A stretch of 64,000 nt of DNA, taken from contig JAVESF010000002.1 in the NCBI GenBank assembly GCA_034006765.1, forward strand, positions 62,001-126,000. Reading direction: 5' to 3'. Positions 1 to 8,513 of this stretch are shown piece after piece. The stretch's first letter is position 1; each line of letters begins with the position of its first letter. The notes below the pieces were generated by a model. It ran no database searches, was not told where the DNA came from, and was given only the letters and a program-made list of their open reading frames with translations. A program made the translations under genes and the position numbers. Source of the stretch: Paracholeplasma sp034006765 (lineage in GTDB: Bacteria; Bacillota_I; Bacilli_A; Acholeplasmatales; UBA5453).

Positions 1-2326
1 TGATGATTGATTTTTTCAACCATTCGCTACGATTTTGATACATTTTATTTGCTTTTGCTTGCGCTTGTGCATACGCTCTAAAATCTTTTAATACAAAATA
101 AATATCACGTTCTAGTAAGTTACGTCTAATTTCTTCAAATTCGTTTGGTGAAACGGTATCGAAGAATCCATTGGTTAGTTGGTCTAAGACCCTCTTAATA
201 TGCGGGTCTTTTTGATACAACTCATATGGGTTATATGAATGTTCAGCCATTAAGCTGGTGACTTCTTCGGCATTCATTCCAAAAATGAAGATGTTGTCAT
301 CGCCGACCAATTCAGCAATCTCAACATTCGCACCATCCATCGTACCGATCGTTAAGGCGCCATTCATCATAAACTTCATATTGCCTGTACCTGATGCTTC
401 TTTTGAAGCGGTTGATATTTGTTCAGATAAATCAGCAGCTGGCATGATGGTTTCTGCATAGGTTACGTTGTAGTCTTCAACAAAAACAACTTTTAAGTAC
501 TGATTGGTTTCTGAATCATTATTCACTTTATCGGCAATTGTATTGATCAACTTAATTACTTTTTTAGCGAAATAATAAGTTGGGGCAGCCTTCGCTCCAA
601 AAATGAAACTTTGAGGGTGGAAGTGCTTGCGTACTTCTGGATTAGTTTTTAACTCATTATAAATATGCATGATATGCAATGCGTTCATTAATTGACGTTT
701 ATACTCATGAAGGCGTTTAACTTGAATATCAAAAATGGAATTCGGGTCTAGCTGAACGCCATTTTCGCGCATGATTTTATCAGATAATGCTTTTTTACGA
801 GCGAATTTCATTTCATCATAACGTTTTTGTATGTTTGGATTATCAACAAATTCAAGTAATCCTTCTAGTTTGGTTGTATCATGAATCCAATCTTGACCAA
901 TGGTGTCTTTAAGGATACTTACTAACTCTGGGTTTGATTGTAATACCCATCTACGGTGTGTAATCCCATTGGTTTTGTTGTTGAATTTAGTTGGGTAATA
1001 ATCACTGAACGTTTTCATTTCAATATTTTTTAAAATGTCAGTGTGTAGTTGTGCAACACCATTAACCGAGAATGACCCTACAATAGCCAAACTTGCCATG
1101 TGAATCATGCCATTTTTGATGATTTGCATTTCTTCTACTTGTTTGCCATAATCTCCAAATTTAGCTTTTAATTCTAGTTCAAAGCGACGGTTAATTTCTT
1201 CTGTAATGGTATAAATTCTTGGTAGTAGTGGTTGGAATAATCGAATAGGCCATTTTTCAAGGGCTTCAGCTAAAATAGTGTGGTTGGTATAAGCAACACA
1301 GTTTTTGGTGATTTCCCATGCTTTTTCCCATTCCATACCCTCTTCATCAACCAAAATACGCATCAATTCAGGAATGATCAAAGTTGGGTGGGTATCATTG
1401 ATATGGAATACTGCTTTTTCACTTAAGTTTTCAAGGGTTCCATATTGTTTTTTATGTTTTCTAATAATCGCATTAACGCCTGCAGATGAGAACAAATACT
1501 GTTGTTTAAGACGCAAAATCTTTCCTTCATCTGTCTCATCGTTTGGATATAACATTTCAGAGATTTGTCTTAATTTCTTATGGTATTCAAATGTACCACC
1601 TTGGTTTTCATAACGATCACTAGGTTCAGCACTCCATAATCTTAATGTGTTAATGACCTCATTTTTGTATCCTACGATTGGCACATCGTATGGCACTGCC
1701 TTAACGTATTCTGCATTTTTATGAAGCACAGATAGTTTTCCTTTGTCATCGACGTGTAGCTCAATATGTCCATAAAATGGAATATCAACAGATTCATCAT
1801 CTCTTCTAATTTCCCATACATGGATGTCTTTTAGCCATCTATCTGGATACTCAACTTGATAACCATTTTCGATTTTTTGTTTGAAAAACCCATAACGGTA
1901 TCTGATACAGTTTCCATGAACTGGCAAAGCTAAGGCAGCAACGCTATCCATAAAACAGGCAGCTAGTCTACCTAGCCCACCATTTCCTAAACCTGCGTCT
2001 GTTTCCTTGTGTTCAACTTCATTAATATCTAGGCCTAAATTGTCAAACGCTTGTTTGACCACGTCATAAACGCCAGCGTTCATTAAGTTATTTGTGATCA
2101 TTCTTCCCATTAAAAATTCCATTGAGAAGTAGTAAACTTGACGTTTATCAGCTTCGATTTTATTGGTATTCTTCCAGTCTGTCGAAATGTGTTCTTTTAG
2201 TAATGTTCCAAGCGCAACATATTGTTGATAAGCGTTGGAATCCTTAAAATCAATGGCATACGTATTTTCTAATTGTGTCACGAATGCTTGTTCAAATGTT
2301 TTAGCATTTGTAAAAATATTTGTCAT
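1..2326 (-). CDS. glgP: Glycogen/maltodextrin phosphorylase (partial, C-terminus off the left edge)
   Basis: Family function: phosphorolysis of alpha-1,4-glucan ends to glucose-1-phosphate, using PLP. I translated about 775 residues in one open frame from ATG 2326, which follows GAAGGAGAATACC. The PLP-lysine motif EASGTGNMKF is clear, with the lysine near residue 651, and the frame reaches the edge within the conserved C-terminal Trp-Lys-Lys region, so probably only a few tens of residues are missing. N-terminal landmarks such as YFSMEFLMGR and GLGNGGLGRLAACFMDS are present. It lies just downstream of glgB, so both enzymes probably serve glycogen turnover. A possible extended -10 upstream suggests its own promoter. 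Confidence 0.95.
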   Translation of the reverse strand, partial: MTNIFTNAKTFEQAFVTQLENTYAIDFKDSNAYQQYVALGTLLKEHISTDWKNTNKIEADKRQVYYFSMEFLMGRMITNNLMNAGVYDVVKQAFDNLGLDINEVEHKETDAGLGNGGLGRLAACFMDSVAALALPVHGNCIRYRYGFFKQKIENGYQVEYPDRWLKDIHVWEIRRDDESVDIPFYGHIELHVDDKGKLSVLHKNAEYVKAVPYDVPIVGYKNEVINTLRLWSAEPSDRYENQGGTFEYHKKLRQISEMLYPNDETDEGKILRLKQQYLFSSAGVNAIIRKHKKQYGTLENLSEKAVFHINDTHPTLIIPELMRILVDEEGMEWEKAWEITKNCVAYTNHTILAEALEKWPIRLFQPLLPRIYTITEEINRRFELELKAKFGDYGKQVEEMQIIKNGMIHMASLAIVGSFSVNGVAQLHTDILKNIEMKTFSDYYPTKFNNKTNGITHRRWVLQSNPELVSILKDTIGQDWIHDTTKLEGLLEFVDNPNIQKRYDEMKFARKKALSDKIMRENGVQLDPNSIFDIQVKRLHEYKRQLMNALHIMHIYNELKTNPEVRKHFHPQSFIFGAKAAPTYYFAKKVIKLINTIADKVNNDSETNQYLKVVFVEDYNVTYAETIMPAADLSEQISTASKEASGTGNMKFMMNGALTIGTMDGANVEIAELVGDDNIFIFGMNAEEVTSLMAEHSYNPYELYQKDPHIKRVLDQLTNGFFDTVSPNEFEEIRRNLLERDIYFVLKDFRAYAQAQAKANKMYQNRSEWLKKSII

Positions 2327-2357
2327 TGGTATTCTCCTTCATAGTTCGTTCACTTAA

Positions 2358-2363
2358 ATTATA
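2358..2363 (-). promoter_or_regulatory. Candidate extended -10 promoter of glgP
   Basis: Minus strand reads TGCTATAAT, a consensus -10 with a TGn extension, about 30 bases before the glgP start. No good -35 is seen at 16-18 bases; TTATTG lies 16 bases upstream inside the hairpin between glgB and glgP. Confidence 0.4.
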
Positions 2364-2366
2364 GCA

Positions 2367-2395
2367 TAAAGGCACCCTACAATAAGGTGCCTTAT
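2367..2395 (-). terminator. Hairpin between glgB and glgP
   Basis: AAGGCACC and GGTGCCTT form an 8-bp stem with a 9-base loop, followed on the minus strand only by TTTA. It may be a weak glgB terminator or a processing stem. It sits directly upstream of the glgP -10. Confidence 0.4.
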
Positions 2396-2414
2396 AAGTG
2401 CAAACGATTACATT

Positions 2415-4265
2415 TTATCCCTTGAATTTCAAAACAACTGCCGTTAATGGCCCTAATGTTATCTTTATGTGAAATCCACGTTGATGTCTTGGTTCCTCAA
2501 ATGTATGCAATTCTAATCCATTGTACTGATCCGAACCCCCATATTTAATCAGGTCACTGTTGATTAATTCTGTGTAAATACCTTTCATTGGAACACCAAT
2601 TTCAAAATTATGATAGACCACTGGCGTCATATTTAACACAACGACAACATGCTCTCTTCTATCTTTTGAATACCTTATGAAACTATAAATGCTTTGCTCA
2701 GCATTCGTGGAGTCAATCCATTCGAAACCCTCTTTAATGTGGTCTGTTTCATAAAGCGCTTTTTCTGTCTTATATAAGTAGAACAAATCTCTTACAAAAT
2801 GATTGGCTTTGTCGTGTGATTGGAATTCAAAAAGATTCCAGTCTAGTTGACGATGAACGCTCCATTCTTGAAAATGGGCGAATTCTTGACCCATAAACAG
2901 AAGTTTTTTACCTGGATGTGTAATATAAAGTCCCATCAGTAAGCGATAATTCGCAAACTTTTGCCAATAATCGCCAGGCATTCTTGTAAGGAGTGTCCCT
3001 TTACCATGAACCACTTCATCGTGTGAAAAAGGCAAAACAAATTGTTCTGAGAAGGCATAGGTTAGGCCAAATGTTATGTCATGGTGGTGCCACTTACGAT
3101 GAATCGGTTCACGCTTGAAATATCTTAACACATCATTCATAAAACCCATATTCCATTTATAGTTGAAGCCAATGCCACCCATGTCCACTGGTCTAGTAAC
3201 GCCATCAAATGCAGTTGAGTCCTCAGCCATAAATAAAACACGATCGTCTTTTTTAAAAAGCGTTTCTGAAGCAAGTCTTAAAAAGCCCTTGGCCCCTTCG
3301 TCTGTGCCGTTTCGAGGATCACCTAAAAAATAGAGCAAATTAGACACCGCATCTACTCTAAATCCATCCACATGGAAATAATCCATCCAAAATAGTGCAT
3401 TAGATATTAAAAAACTTCTGGTTGGACCTTTTGCCAAATCCAGATTAGCAGTGCCCCACACTTCATTTTCACGTTTCCAAGTCTCAGTATGTTCATAAAG
3501 AGGCGTTCCATCAAAGAAATATAGCCCGTGTGGGTCTTTGCAAATATGTCCGGGCACCCAGTCCATAATGACACCGAATTCCGCTTGATGTAATCTGTCA
3601 ATTAAATACATTAAATCTTTAGGGACACCGAAACGAGCGGTTGCCGCATAATATCCAGTACCTTGATACCCCCAAGAATCATCCAGTGGGTGTTCATAAA
3701 TGGGCATGAGTTCGACGTGGGTAAAGTTTTGTTCTCGAAGGTGTTTAATCAATTGTTCAGCAATCTCATTATAGTTGAAAAACTGTCCGTATTTTGTACG
3801 CCAAGAGCCCAAATGAAGCTCATAGATTAAGAGGGGTCTTTCATAGACTTTTTCTTTGGTGTACATCCAAACATCGTCTTTCCATTCGTAGTCCTCGATG
3901 TCGTAGACTTTTGAAGCAGTTCCAGGTCTGTTTTCCGCGAAATTCGCATAGGGATCTGCCTTATAAAGCTTACCTTGTGGCGTGAAAATAACGTACTTGT
4001 ATTTTGCCCACTCAAGATTCCATGGGATTTCAATAGACCAAATGCCCATATCATCTATTTTAGAAAGGATATGAGCTTCTTCTTGCCAATTGTTGAAATC
4101 ACCCACAACACTTACCATTCTTGCGTTTGGCGCATAAACGGTAAACCTAGTGCCTGTGATGAGGCCTTTGTCATCCTTAAGTAAAAACGATCCAAAAATC
4201 CTGTGCGCATCAAAAAGTTTACCTTCATTGTAAAAATAAGCATCTTCTGGTGTAATTTTAAACAT
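2415..4265 (-). CDS. glgB: 1,4-alpha-glucan branching enzyme (GH13)
   Basis: 616 residues, typical for the family. It transfers alpha-1,4 segments to alpha-1,6 positions in glycogen. An N-terminal CBM48-like beta domain (about 35-125) precedes the GH13 barrel. Catalytic motifs are visible: DGFRVDAV (nucleophile Asp about 305), MAEDST (acid/base Glu about 348) and FSHDEVVHGKG (transition-state Asp about 416). I chose ATG 4265, which overlaps the recX stop as TGATG, over the TTG one codon earlier. A weak purine-rich GGGGAAAG lies upstream, so translation is probably coupled to recX. glgP follows. Confidence 0.95.
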   Translation of the reverse strand: MFKITPEDAYFYNEGKLFDAHRIFGSFLLKDDKGLITGTRFTVYAPNARMVSVVGDFNNWQEEAHILSKIDDMGIWSIEIPWNLEWAKYKYVIFTPQGKLYKADPYANFAENRPGTASKVYDIEDYEWKDDVWMYTKEKVYERPLLIYELHLGSWRTKYGQFFNYNEIAEQLIKHLREQNFTHVELMPIYEHPLDDSWGYQGTGYYAATARFGVPKDLMYLIDRLHQAEFGVIMDWVPGHICKDPHGLYFFDGTPLYEHTETWKRENEVWGTANLDLAKGPTRSFLISNALFWMDYFHVDGFRVDAVSNLLYFLGDPRNGTDEGAKGFLRLASETLFKKDDRVLFMAEDSTAFDGVTRPVDMGGIGFNYKWNMGFMNDVLRYFKREPIHRKWHHHDITFGLTYAFSEQFVLPFSHDEVVHGKGTLLTRMPGDYWQKFANYRLLMGLYITHPGKKLLFMGQEFAHFQEWSVHRQLDWNLFEFQSHDKANHFVRDLFYLYKTEKALYETDHIKEGFEWIDSTNAEQSIYSFIRYSKDRREHVVVVLNMTPVVYHNFEIGVPMKGIYTELINSDLIKYGGSDQYNGLELHTFEEPRHQRGFHIKITLGPLTAVVLKFKG

Positions 4266-5023
4266 CAACTTTCCCCATTTCTATTTAATATGTCTTCAAT
4301 ATTTGACTGACTAAATCCTTGTTGGTATAAGGTTTGTCTTATTTTTTCATTTCGTTTTGAAAGGTCTAAATGTTTGTATTTCCTCATAAGTTTTTCAACT
4401 GTGTTTTCTAGATGTTGTTTTGAGTCAAATACTTTTAAATCCAAGTATTGGTCTAAAAGCGGATTGATAGCCTCATAAGCATAGCCCTTAGCCAAAAACT
4501 GCCTTAAAAGTGTATTTTTCGCCATCATTTGATTTGGTTTTTTGCTTAGTTTTACTGCCTTTTCTATTTTGGATTCAAGGTTATCCTCTTTTAGCGAGCC
4601 TTTAAACGTATCGATGATGGCTTGACTAATGCCTTTTTGTCTCAAACGTTCTTGAATCCGGTTAAACCCATATTTCGATTGATACGCTTCTACTATTATT
4701 CTAGCATATTCTTTATCATCTAGGTATTTCAATTTTACGTAGCTTTTTGTCAGACTTTCAATGAAAGCTTCTTGTGCATTTAAACTTCTCAAATACGTCT
4801 TAAACTCTTTTTCCGTTTTTGGTTTTTTCAAATACATCAAGGCTTTTCGCTTGATAAGGGCAAGTTCATTAAATAATGTGATTGATTTGAAGACCTTAGA
4901 ATCGATTTCTTTGCCTTTATGAAGGTAAAAATGAAGCACTGTCTCATCTTCAAACATGAAGGTTTCTTCATCAAATGTAACTGAGTATCCATATTTAACT
5001 TTTTTTATTTTAGTTATTTTCAT
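4265..5023 (-). CDS. recX: RecX-family recombination regulator
   Basis: 252 residues made of repeated three-helix units typical of RecX, which binds RecA filaments and limits recombinase activity. The RecX signature is seen in LDDKEYARIIVEAYQSKYG followed by QKGISQAIID, and weaker repeats follow. The N-terminal 50 residues form a beta-rich lead as in Bacillus RecX. ATG 5023 was chosen because GGTGG lies five bases upstream and the longer frame runs far into the peptidase gene. The gene overlaps the peptidase by 14 bases and ends in TGA shared with the glgB start. recA is not in the window. Confidence 0.85.
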   Translation of the reverse strand: MKITKIKKVKYGYSVTFDEETFMFEDETVLHFYLHKGKEIDSKVFKSITLFNELALIKRKALMYLKKPKTEKEFKTYLRSLNAQEAFIESLTKSYVKLKYLDDKEYARIIVEAYQSKYGFNRIQERLRQKGISQAIIDTFKGSLKEDNLESKIEKAVKLSKKPNQMMAKNTLLRQFLAKGYAYEAINPLLDQYLDLKVFDSKQHLENTVEKLMRKYKHLDLSKRNEKIRQTLYQQGFSQSNIEDILNRNGES

Positions 5024-6395
5024 AGGCCACCAAGTATTCGATTGCAGATTGTTTTTGTAAGTCATAATCACTTCTGATCAAGCGCTGTTGATATTCGTTG
5101 ATTAAATAAAGCGTTGTTTCATAGTTTAGAGTCCCTGTGACTTGGAGTTGATGTTCTTTTTGAAGCAACAACACCTTAGCTTCTAACTCTATAGTGAATA
5201 ACGTTTCATTGAATTCTTTAGTTGATGTTTCTAAAAGGTTAACCATTTCCACTAAGGCTTCATGTCTTTCTAATGAATCGTTTAGCGTTAGTTCTTTTTC
5301 ATAAACTGGATAAGGCAGTTCGAACACTTGATGATTTGAAACCGTCTCATCCGGTTCGATGCCTCCTTTTACAGAGTTTAGATTAGGAGACAGCCAATAC
5401 CCTTGTGTCATATTTAAGAAGGTATGTTCGCCTTGTTTTTTAAGGGCATAAGACACCTGATATACATCTTTCCCATAACTCTTTTCACCCATCAAGTAAT
5501 ACCCACCATTTTCTCTCATCGCAATTGCCAAGACTTCACTAGCTGAAGCACTGTTTTGATTAATCAATACCACAATTGGATAGATTTTTCTTGTTTTACC
5601 TGGCGTTGGATAGTATTTATCATAATGATTATCGTATACCCTGTGCATAGAAACAAAGGCTTCTTCGCCCGTCATGAACGCTTTAAGAATTTCAACAACT
5701 GCTGCTAAGTAACCTCCACCATTATTTCTAACATCAATAATCAATCCGTTTAGTGTCACCGACTCTAATTGCTCTAAATAAGAGACAAAAAGATCCGATG
5801 AAGCGCTTGAAAAACGGTTTATATCAATCAGCCCAATTTGGTTATCAAGCATTTGATAGGTAACTGAGTTTAACGGGATTTCTTTAACCTTAAGTTTGAC
5901 TGTTAGGTCTAAATCTCCTCTTCGGATTCCCAAAACAAATTCATCACCTAGTTCACCCACTAAGAGCGTTTGTTTTTCTTGATAACTCATCACGTCTAAA
6001 GATTGGTCATTAATTTTTGTGATGACATCAAACGGATAAATCATCGTATTATACCCAGAAAAAGGGTTAACCTCAGTAACAAGCAATCCTGTTTGGATGT
6101 CAGTGACAGAAATGCCTATCCCGTGATAAGCCTCATTGAGTTCTATGGTTCTTGTGTTTTGTTCATAAATGTAGGTGTAAGGATCTTTTAGTTTCTCAAT
6201 GATTTCATCGATACTCTTTACATCATTAAGTTCGAAATCTAGCGGTTTATAATAGTAATTATCCAAAATGGTATAAAGTTCATATTCTGCAGGTCTTGTT
6301 AAAAAAGCAGGTGCGAACTCGGAGCACCCGCTTAAAAAACCTATTAAAAGGCCAATTACGATTAATAAAATTTTTTTAGTCTTTACTAAAGCCAC
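5010..6395 (-). CDS. S41 C-terminal processing peptidase, lipoprotein
   Basis: About 461 residues. A signal peptide ends in a lipobox LSGC (Cys about 24), so the protein should be membrane-anchored outside the cell. A PDZ domain (about 90-165) is followed by the S41 core. NSASASE, SYGKDVYQ and their spacing give Ser284, Lys309 and Gln313, the same 25 and 4 residue spacing as the Ser-Lys-Gln triad of Bacillus CtpB. The last 65 residues resemble a PG_binding_1 repeat (LLLQKEHQLQVTGTLNYETT). GTG 6395 fits an upstream GAGGCGG best; TTG 6401 is an alternative. It overlaps yitT by about 20 bases. Confidence 0.88.
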   Translation of the reverse strand: MALVKTKKILLIVIGLLIGFLSGCSEFAPAFLTRPAEYELYTILDNYYYKPLDFELNDVKSIDEIIEKLKDPYTYIYEQNTRTIELNEAYHGIGISVTDIQTGLLVTEVNPFSGYNTMIYPFDVITKINDQSLDVMSYQEKQTLLVGELGDEFVLGIRRGDLDLTVKLKVKEIPLNSVTYQMLDNQIGLIDINRFSSASSDLFVSYLEQLESVTLNGLIIDVRNNGGGYLAAVVEILKAFMTGEEAFVSMHRVYDNHYDKYYPTPGKTRKIYPIVVLINQNSASASEVLAIAMRENGGYYLMGEKSYGKDVYQVSYALKKQGEHTFLNMTQGYWLSPNLNSVKGGIEPDETVSNHQVFELPYPVYEKELTLNDSLERHEALVEMVNLLETSTKEFNETLFTIELEAKVLLLQKEHQLQVTGTLNYETTLYLINEYQQRLIRSDYDLQKQSAIEYLVAYENN

Positions 6396-7233
6396 GCCCA
6401 ACCGCCTCTTTCGTATCAGTCATGAATGTGAATGCTAATGGGTCTATTTGATCAATGACTGAACGCATTCTATTCACTTCTCTTTGATTCATGGTACAAA
6501 TAATCAGTTTGCTTTTTTCAGATGAATAGCCACCTTCTGCGTCAATCAGCGTACAGCCTCTATCCACAGTTTTATAGATGGCTTCTTTAACCTTTATAGG
6601 TTCTTTAGAAATAATGAACATCGTTTGACTTGCTCGACCTTTTATTGAGACGTTATCTACAATCAGTGACGTCAAGAATACTGAAGCAACCGCATAAATA
6701 AACAGTTCAACATCTTTAAACACAATTAGCGATAAAATTACAATAACACCATCGGTGAAATAGAATATGAATTGATATGGAAAATGAAGTTTTTTATGTA
6801 AGATGTTTTGAATGATATCCATACCACCCGTAGTGCCACCATTTCTAAAAACTAGACCTAACCCGAGCCCCACTAAAATTGAACCTGATAGTGCTGCGAT
6901 GATTAGTTTCGAATCAGATACTTGATTCATAATAATCGTATCTTCAATGTTCATAAGTTCAATAATAGAGAGAATCAAAGGGGATGCAATCGAACCAAAA
7001 ACAGTTCTAATGAAAAAACTCTTTCCAAGAATCAATAACCCAATAATCAACAATCCAATATTAAGTATGTAAATCATTAAAGTCGGATTAATCTGGGATT
7101 GGAAAACAACGGCTAACCCCATGACACCGCCTATTACCAAATCTTCTGGTAATAAGAAAAAGTAAAACCCTAGTGTCATTAGTGTGACACCAAATACAAT
7201 ATTCAAGAACTCTTGAACCATTTTTTTATTCAT
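6376..7233 (-). CDS. yitT: YitT family membrane protein (DUF161 + DUF2179)
   Basis: 285 residues. About five or six hydrophobic segments fill the first 190 residues, including LNIVFGVTLMTLGFYFFLLP and the glycine-rich NGGTTGGMDIIQNILHKK. A soluble C-terminal DUF2179 domain of about 80 residues follows (KEAIYKTVDRGCTLIDAEG). The molecular role of the family is not settled. ATG 7233 has AAGGGATAAAT upstream and lies four bases past the prfB stop, which fits co-transcription with prfB. Confidence 0.85.
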   Translation of the reverse strand: MNKKMVQEFLNIVFGVTLMTLGFYFFLLPEDLVIGGVMGLAVVFQSQINPTLMIYILNIGLLIIGLLILGKSFFIRTVFGSIASPLILSIIELMNIEDTIIMNQVSDSKLIIAALSGSILVGLGLGLVFRNGGTTGGMDIIQNILHKKLHFPYQFIFYFTDGVIVILSLIVFKDVELFIYAVASVFLTSLIVDNVSIKGRASQTMFIISKEPIKVKEAIYKTVDRGCTLIDAEGGYSSEKSKLIICTMNQREVNRMRSVIDQIDPLAFTFMTDTKEAVGRGFSKD

Positions 7234-7237
7234 ATAT

Positions 7238-8326
7238 TTATCCCTTTTTAAGATAGGCGTTAATGAAGCCATCTATTTCACCATCCATTACTTGTGTTGT
7301 TTGACTTGTCTCATGCTGGGTTCTATGGTCTTTAACCATTTGATAGGGGTGGAATACATAGGATCGGATTTGAGACCCCCACCCAATCTCTTTTTGGTCG
7401 CCTTTAATATCTGATAGCAACTGCATCTGTTTTTGTATTTCTAATGCTGCAAGCTTTGATTGAAGTAAAGTCATGGCTGTTTCTTTGTTTTTTAATTGAC
7501 TCCGTTCATTTTGACATGTAACAACGGTATTAGTCGGTAAATGCGTAATACGAACCGCACTATCGGTAGTATTGACGCTTTGTCCGCCTGCACCGCTACT
7601 ACGGTAAACATCAATCTTTAGATCTTCGTCGCTGATGTTAACTTCAATACGTTGGTCAATTTCTGGGATAACTTCGCAGCTCACAAAAGAGGTGTGTCTT
7701 CTTGCGTTAGAATCAAAGGGTGAGATGCGTACCAATCGATGAACGCCGTGTTCACTTTTTAAATAACCATAAGCAAACTTACCCTTGATTTTTAACGTGA
7801 CACTCTTAATGCCTGCTTCTTCACCGGACTGATAATCTAAGATTTCAACCTTAAAATTCTTTCTGGTTGCGTAGCGTTGATACATTCTAAAAAGCATTTC
7901 ACACCAGTCTTGTGACTCGGTACCTCCAGCGCCAGGATGCAGTTCAATAATCGCTGGCAAATCATCGTAAGGCCCATCTAAAAGAACCAAGGTTTCAAAC
8001 TCTTTAAGTTGTTTATCCAATAGGTGAACTTCCTTCGAAATCATATCCCAATCTTCTGTTTGTTCCTCTGTAACACCAGCAAGTTCTTCTAAGGTTTCTT
8101 GTTGGGCAAAAAGTTGTTCATAAGTATCAATTTCTTCTTTTTGATTGTTGGTTTTCTGAATGATTGCTTGTGCATGTTTCACATCATCCCAAAAATCAGA
8201 CGCACTCATCAATTCGTTTTGTTCTAAAACAGAAGCTTTTAAAGCATTAATGTTTAACGCCTTTTCTAAATCTTCTAGTCGAGTTTTAAAAGAAGCAATG
8301 TATTTGTTTAATTCATATCTTTCCAC
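7238..8326 (-). CDS. prfB: Peptide chain release factor 2, no frameshift site
   Basis: 362 residues. RF2 recognises UAA and UGA and triggers peptidyl-tRNA hydrolysis. Visible are the tripeptide anticodon SPF (about 202-204) in ISPFDSNARRHTSF and the catalytic GGQ (about 247-249) in SGAGGQSVNTTDSAV. The start is GTG 8326, seven bases after TTGGAGG; the in-frame ATG further up lacks a good ribosome site. The reading frame is continuous, so the programmed +1 frameshift at an early UGA found in many bacteria is absent. An RF2 gene implies that UGA is a stop codon in this organism. Confidence 0.96.
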   Translation of the reverse strand: MERYELNKYIASFKTRLEDLEKALNINALKASVLEQNELMSASDFWDDVKHAQAIIQKTNNQKEEIDTYEQLFAQQETLEELAGVTEEQTEDWDMISKEVHLLDKQLKEFETLVLLDGPYDDLPAIIELHPGAGGTESQDWCEMLFRMYQRYATRKNFKVEILDYQSGEEAGIKSVTLKIKGKFAYGYLKSEHGVHRLVRISPFDSNARRHTSFVSCEVIPEIDQRIEVNISDEDLKIDVYRSSGAGGQSVNTTDSAVRITHLPTNTVVTCQNERSQLKNKETAMTLLQSKLAALEIQKQMQLLSDIKGDQKEIGWGSQIRSYVFHPYQMVKDHRTQHETSQTTQVMDGEIDGFINAYLKKG

Positions 8327-8477
8327 AATGTACCTCCAAGTAGTTTGTCCATATTTACCTTTAAAAAAGACTAAATAACGGTCTAATCCATTCATTTATT
8401 CATTCATTGGTATTCGTCGATACAGTTAATATTAAAGTTATCGTATCTTCATAAAAAGTATATCATAAAACACAAAG

Positions 8478-8509
8478 AAAAAAATAAAAGCATGCCCTAG
8501 AGGGCACAC
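8478..8509 (-). terminator. secA terminator
   Basis: On the minus strand TGCCC-TCTA-GGGCA, extended by partial outer pairs, is followed by TTTTATTTTTTTC just after the secA stop. Clear intrinsic terminator. Confidence 0.85.
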
Positions 8510-8513
8510 TTTA

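Noticed and set aside
1305..1613. 102-codon plus-strand frame inside glgP
   Set aside because: Antisense to conserved phosphorylase sequence.
7238..8395. Possible prfB programmed frameshift near the N-terminus
   Set aside because: The frame is open throughout and no early in-frame TGA with a CUU-type slip site is present; the GTG 8326 start has a strong ribosome site.
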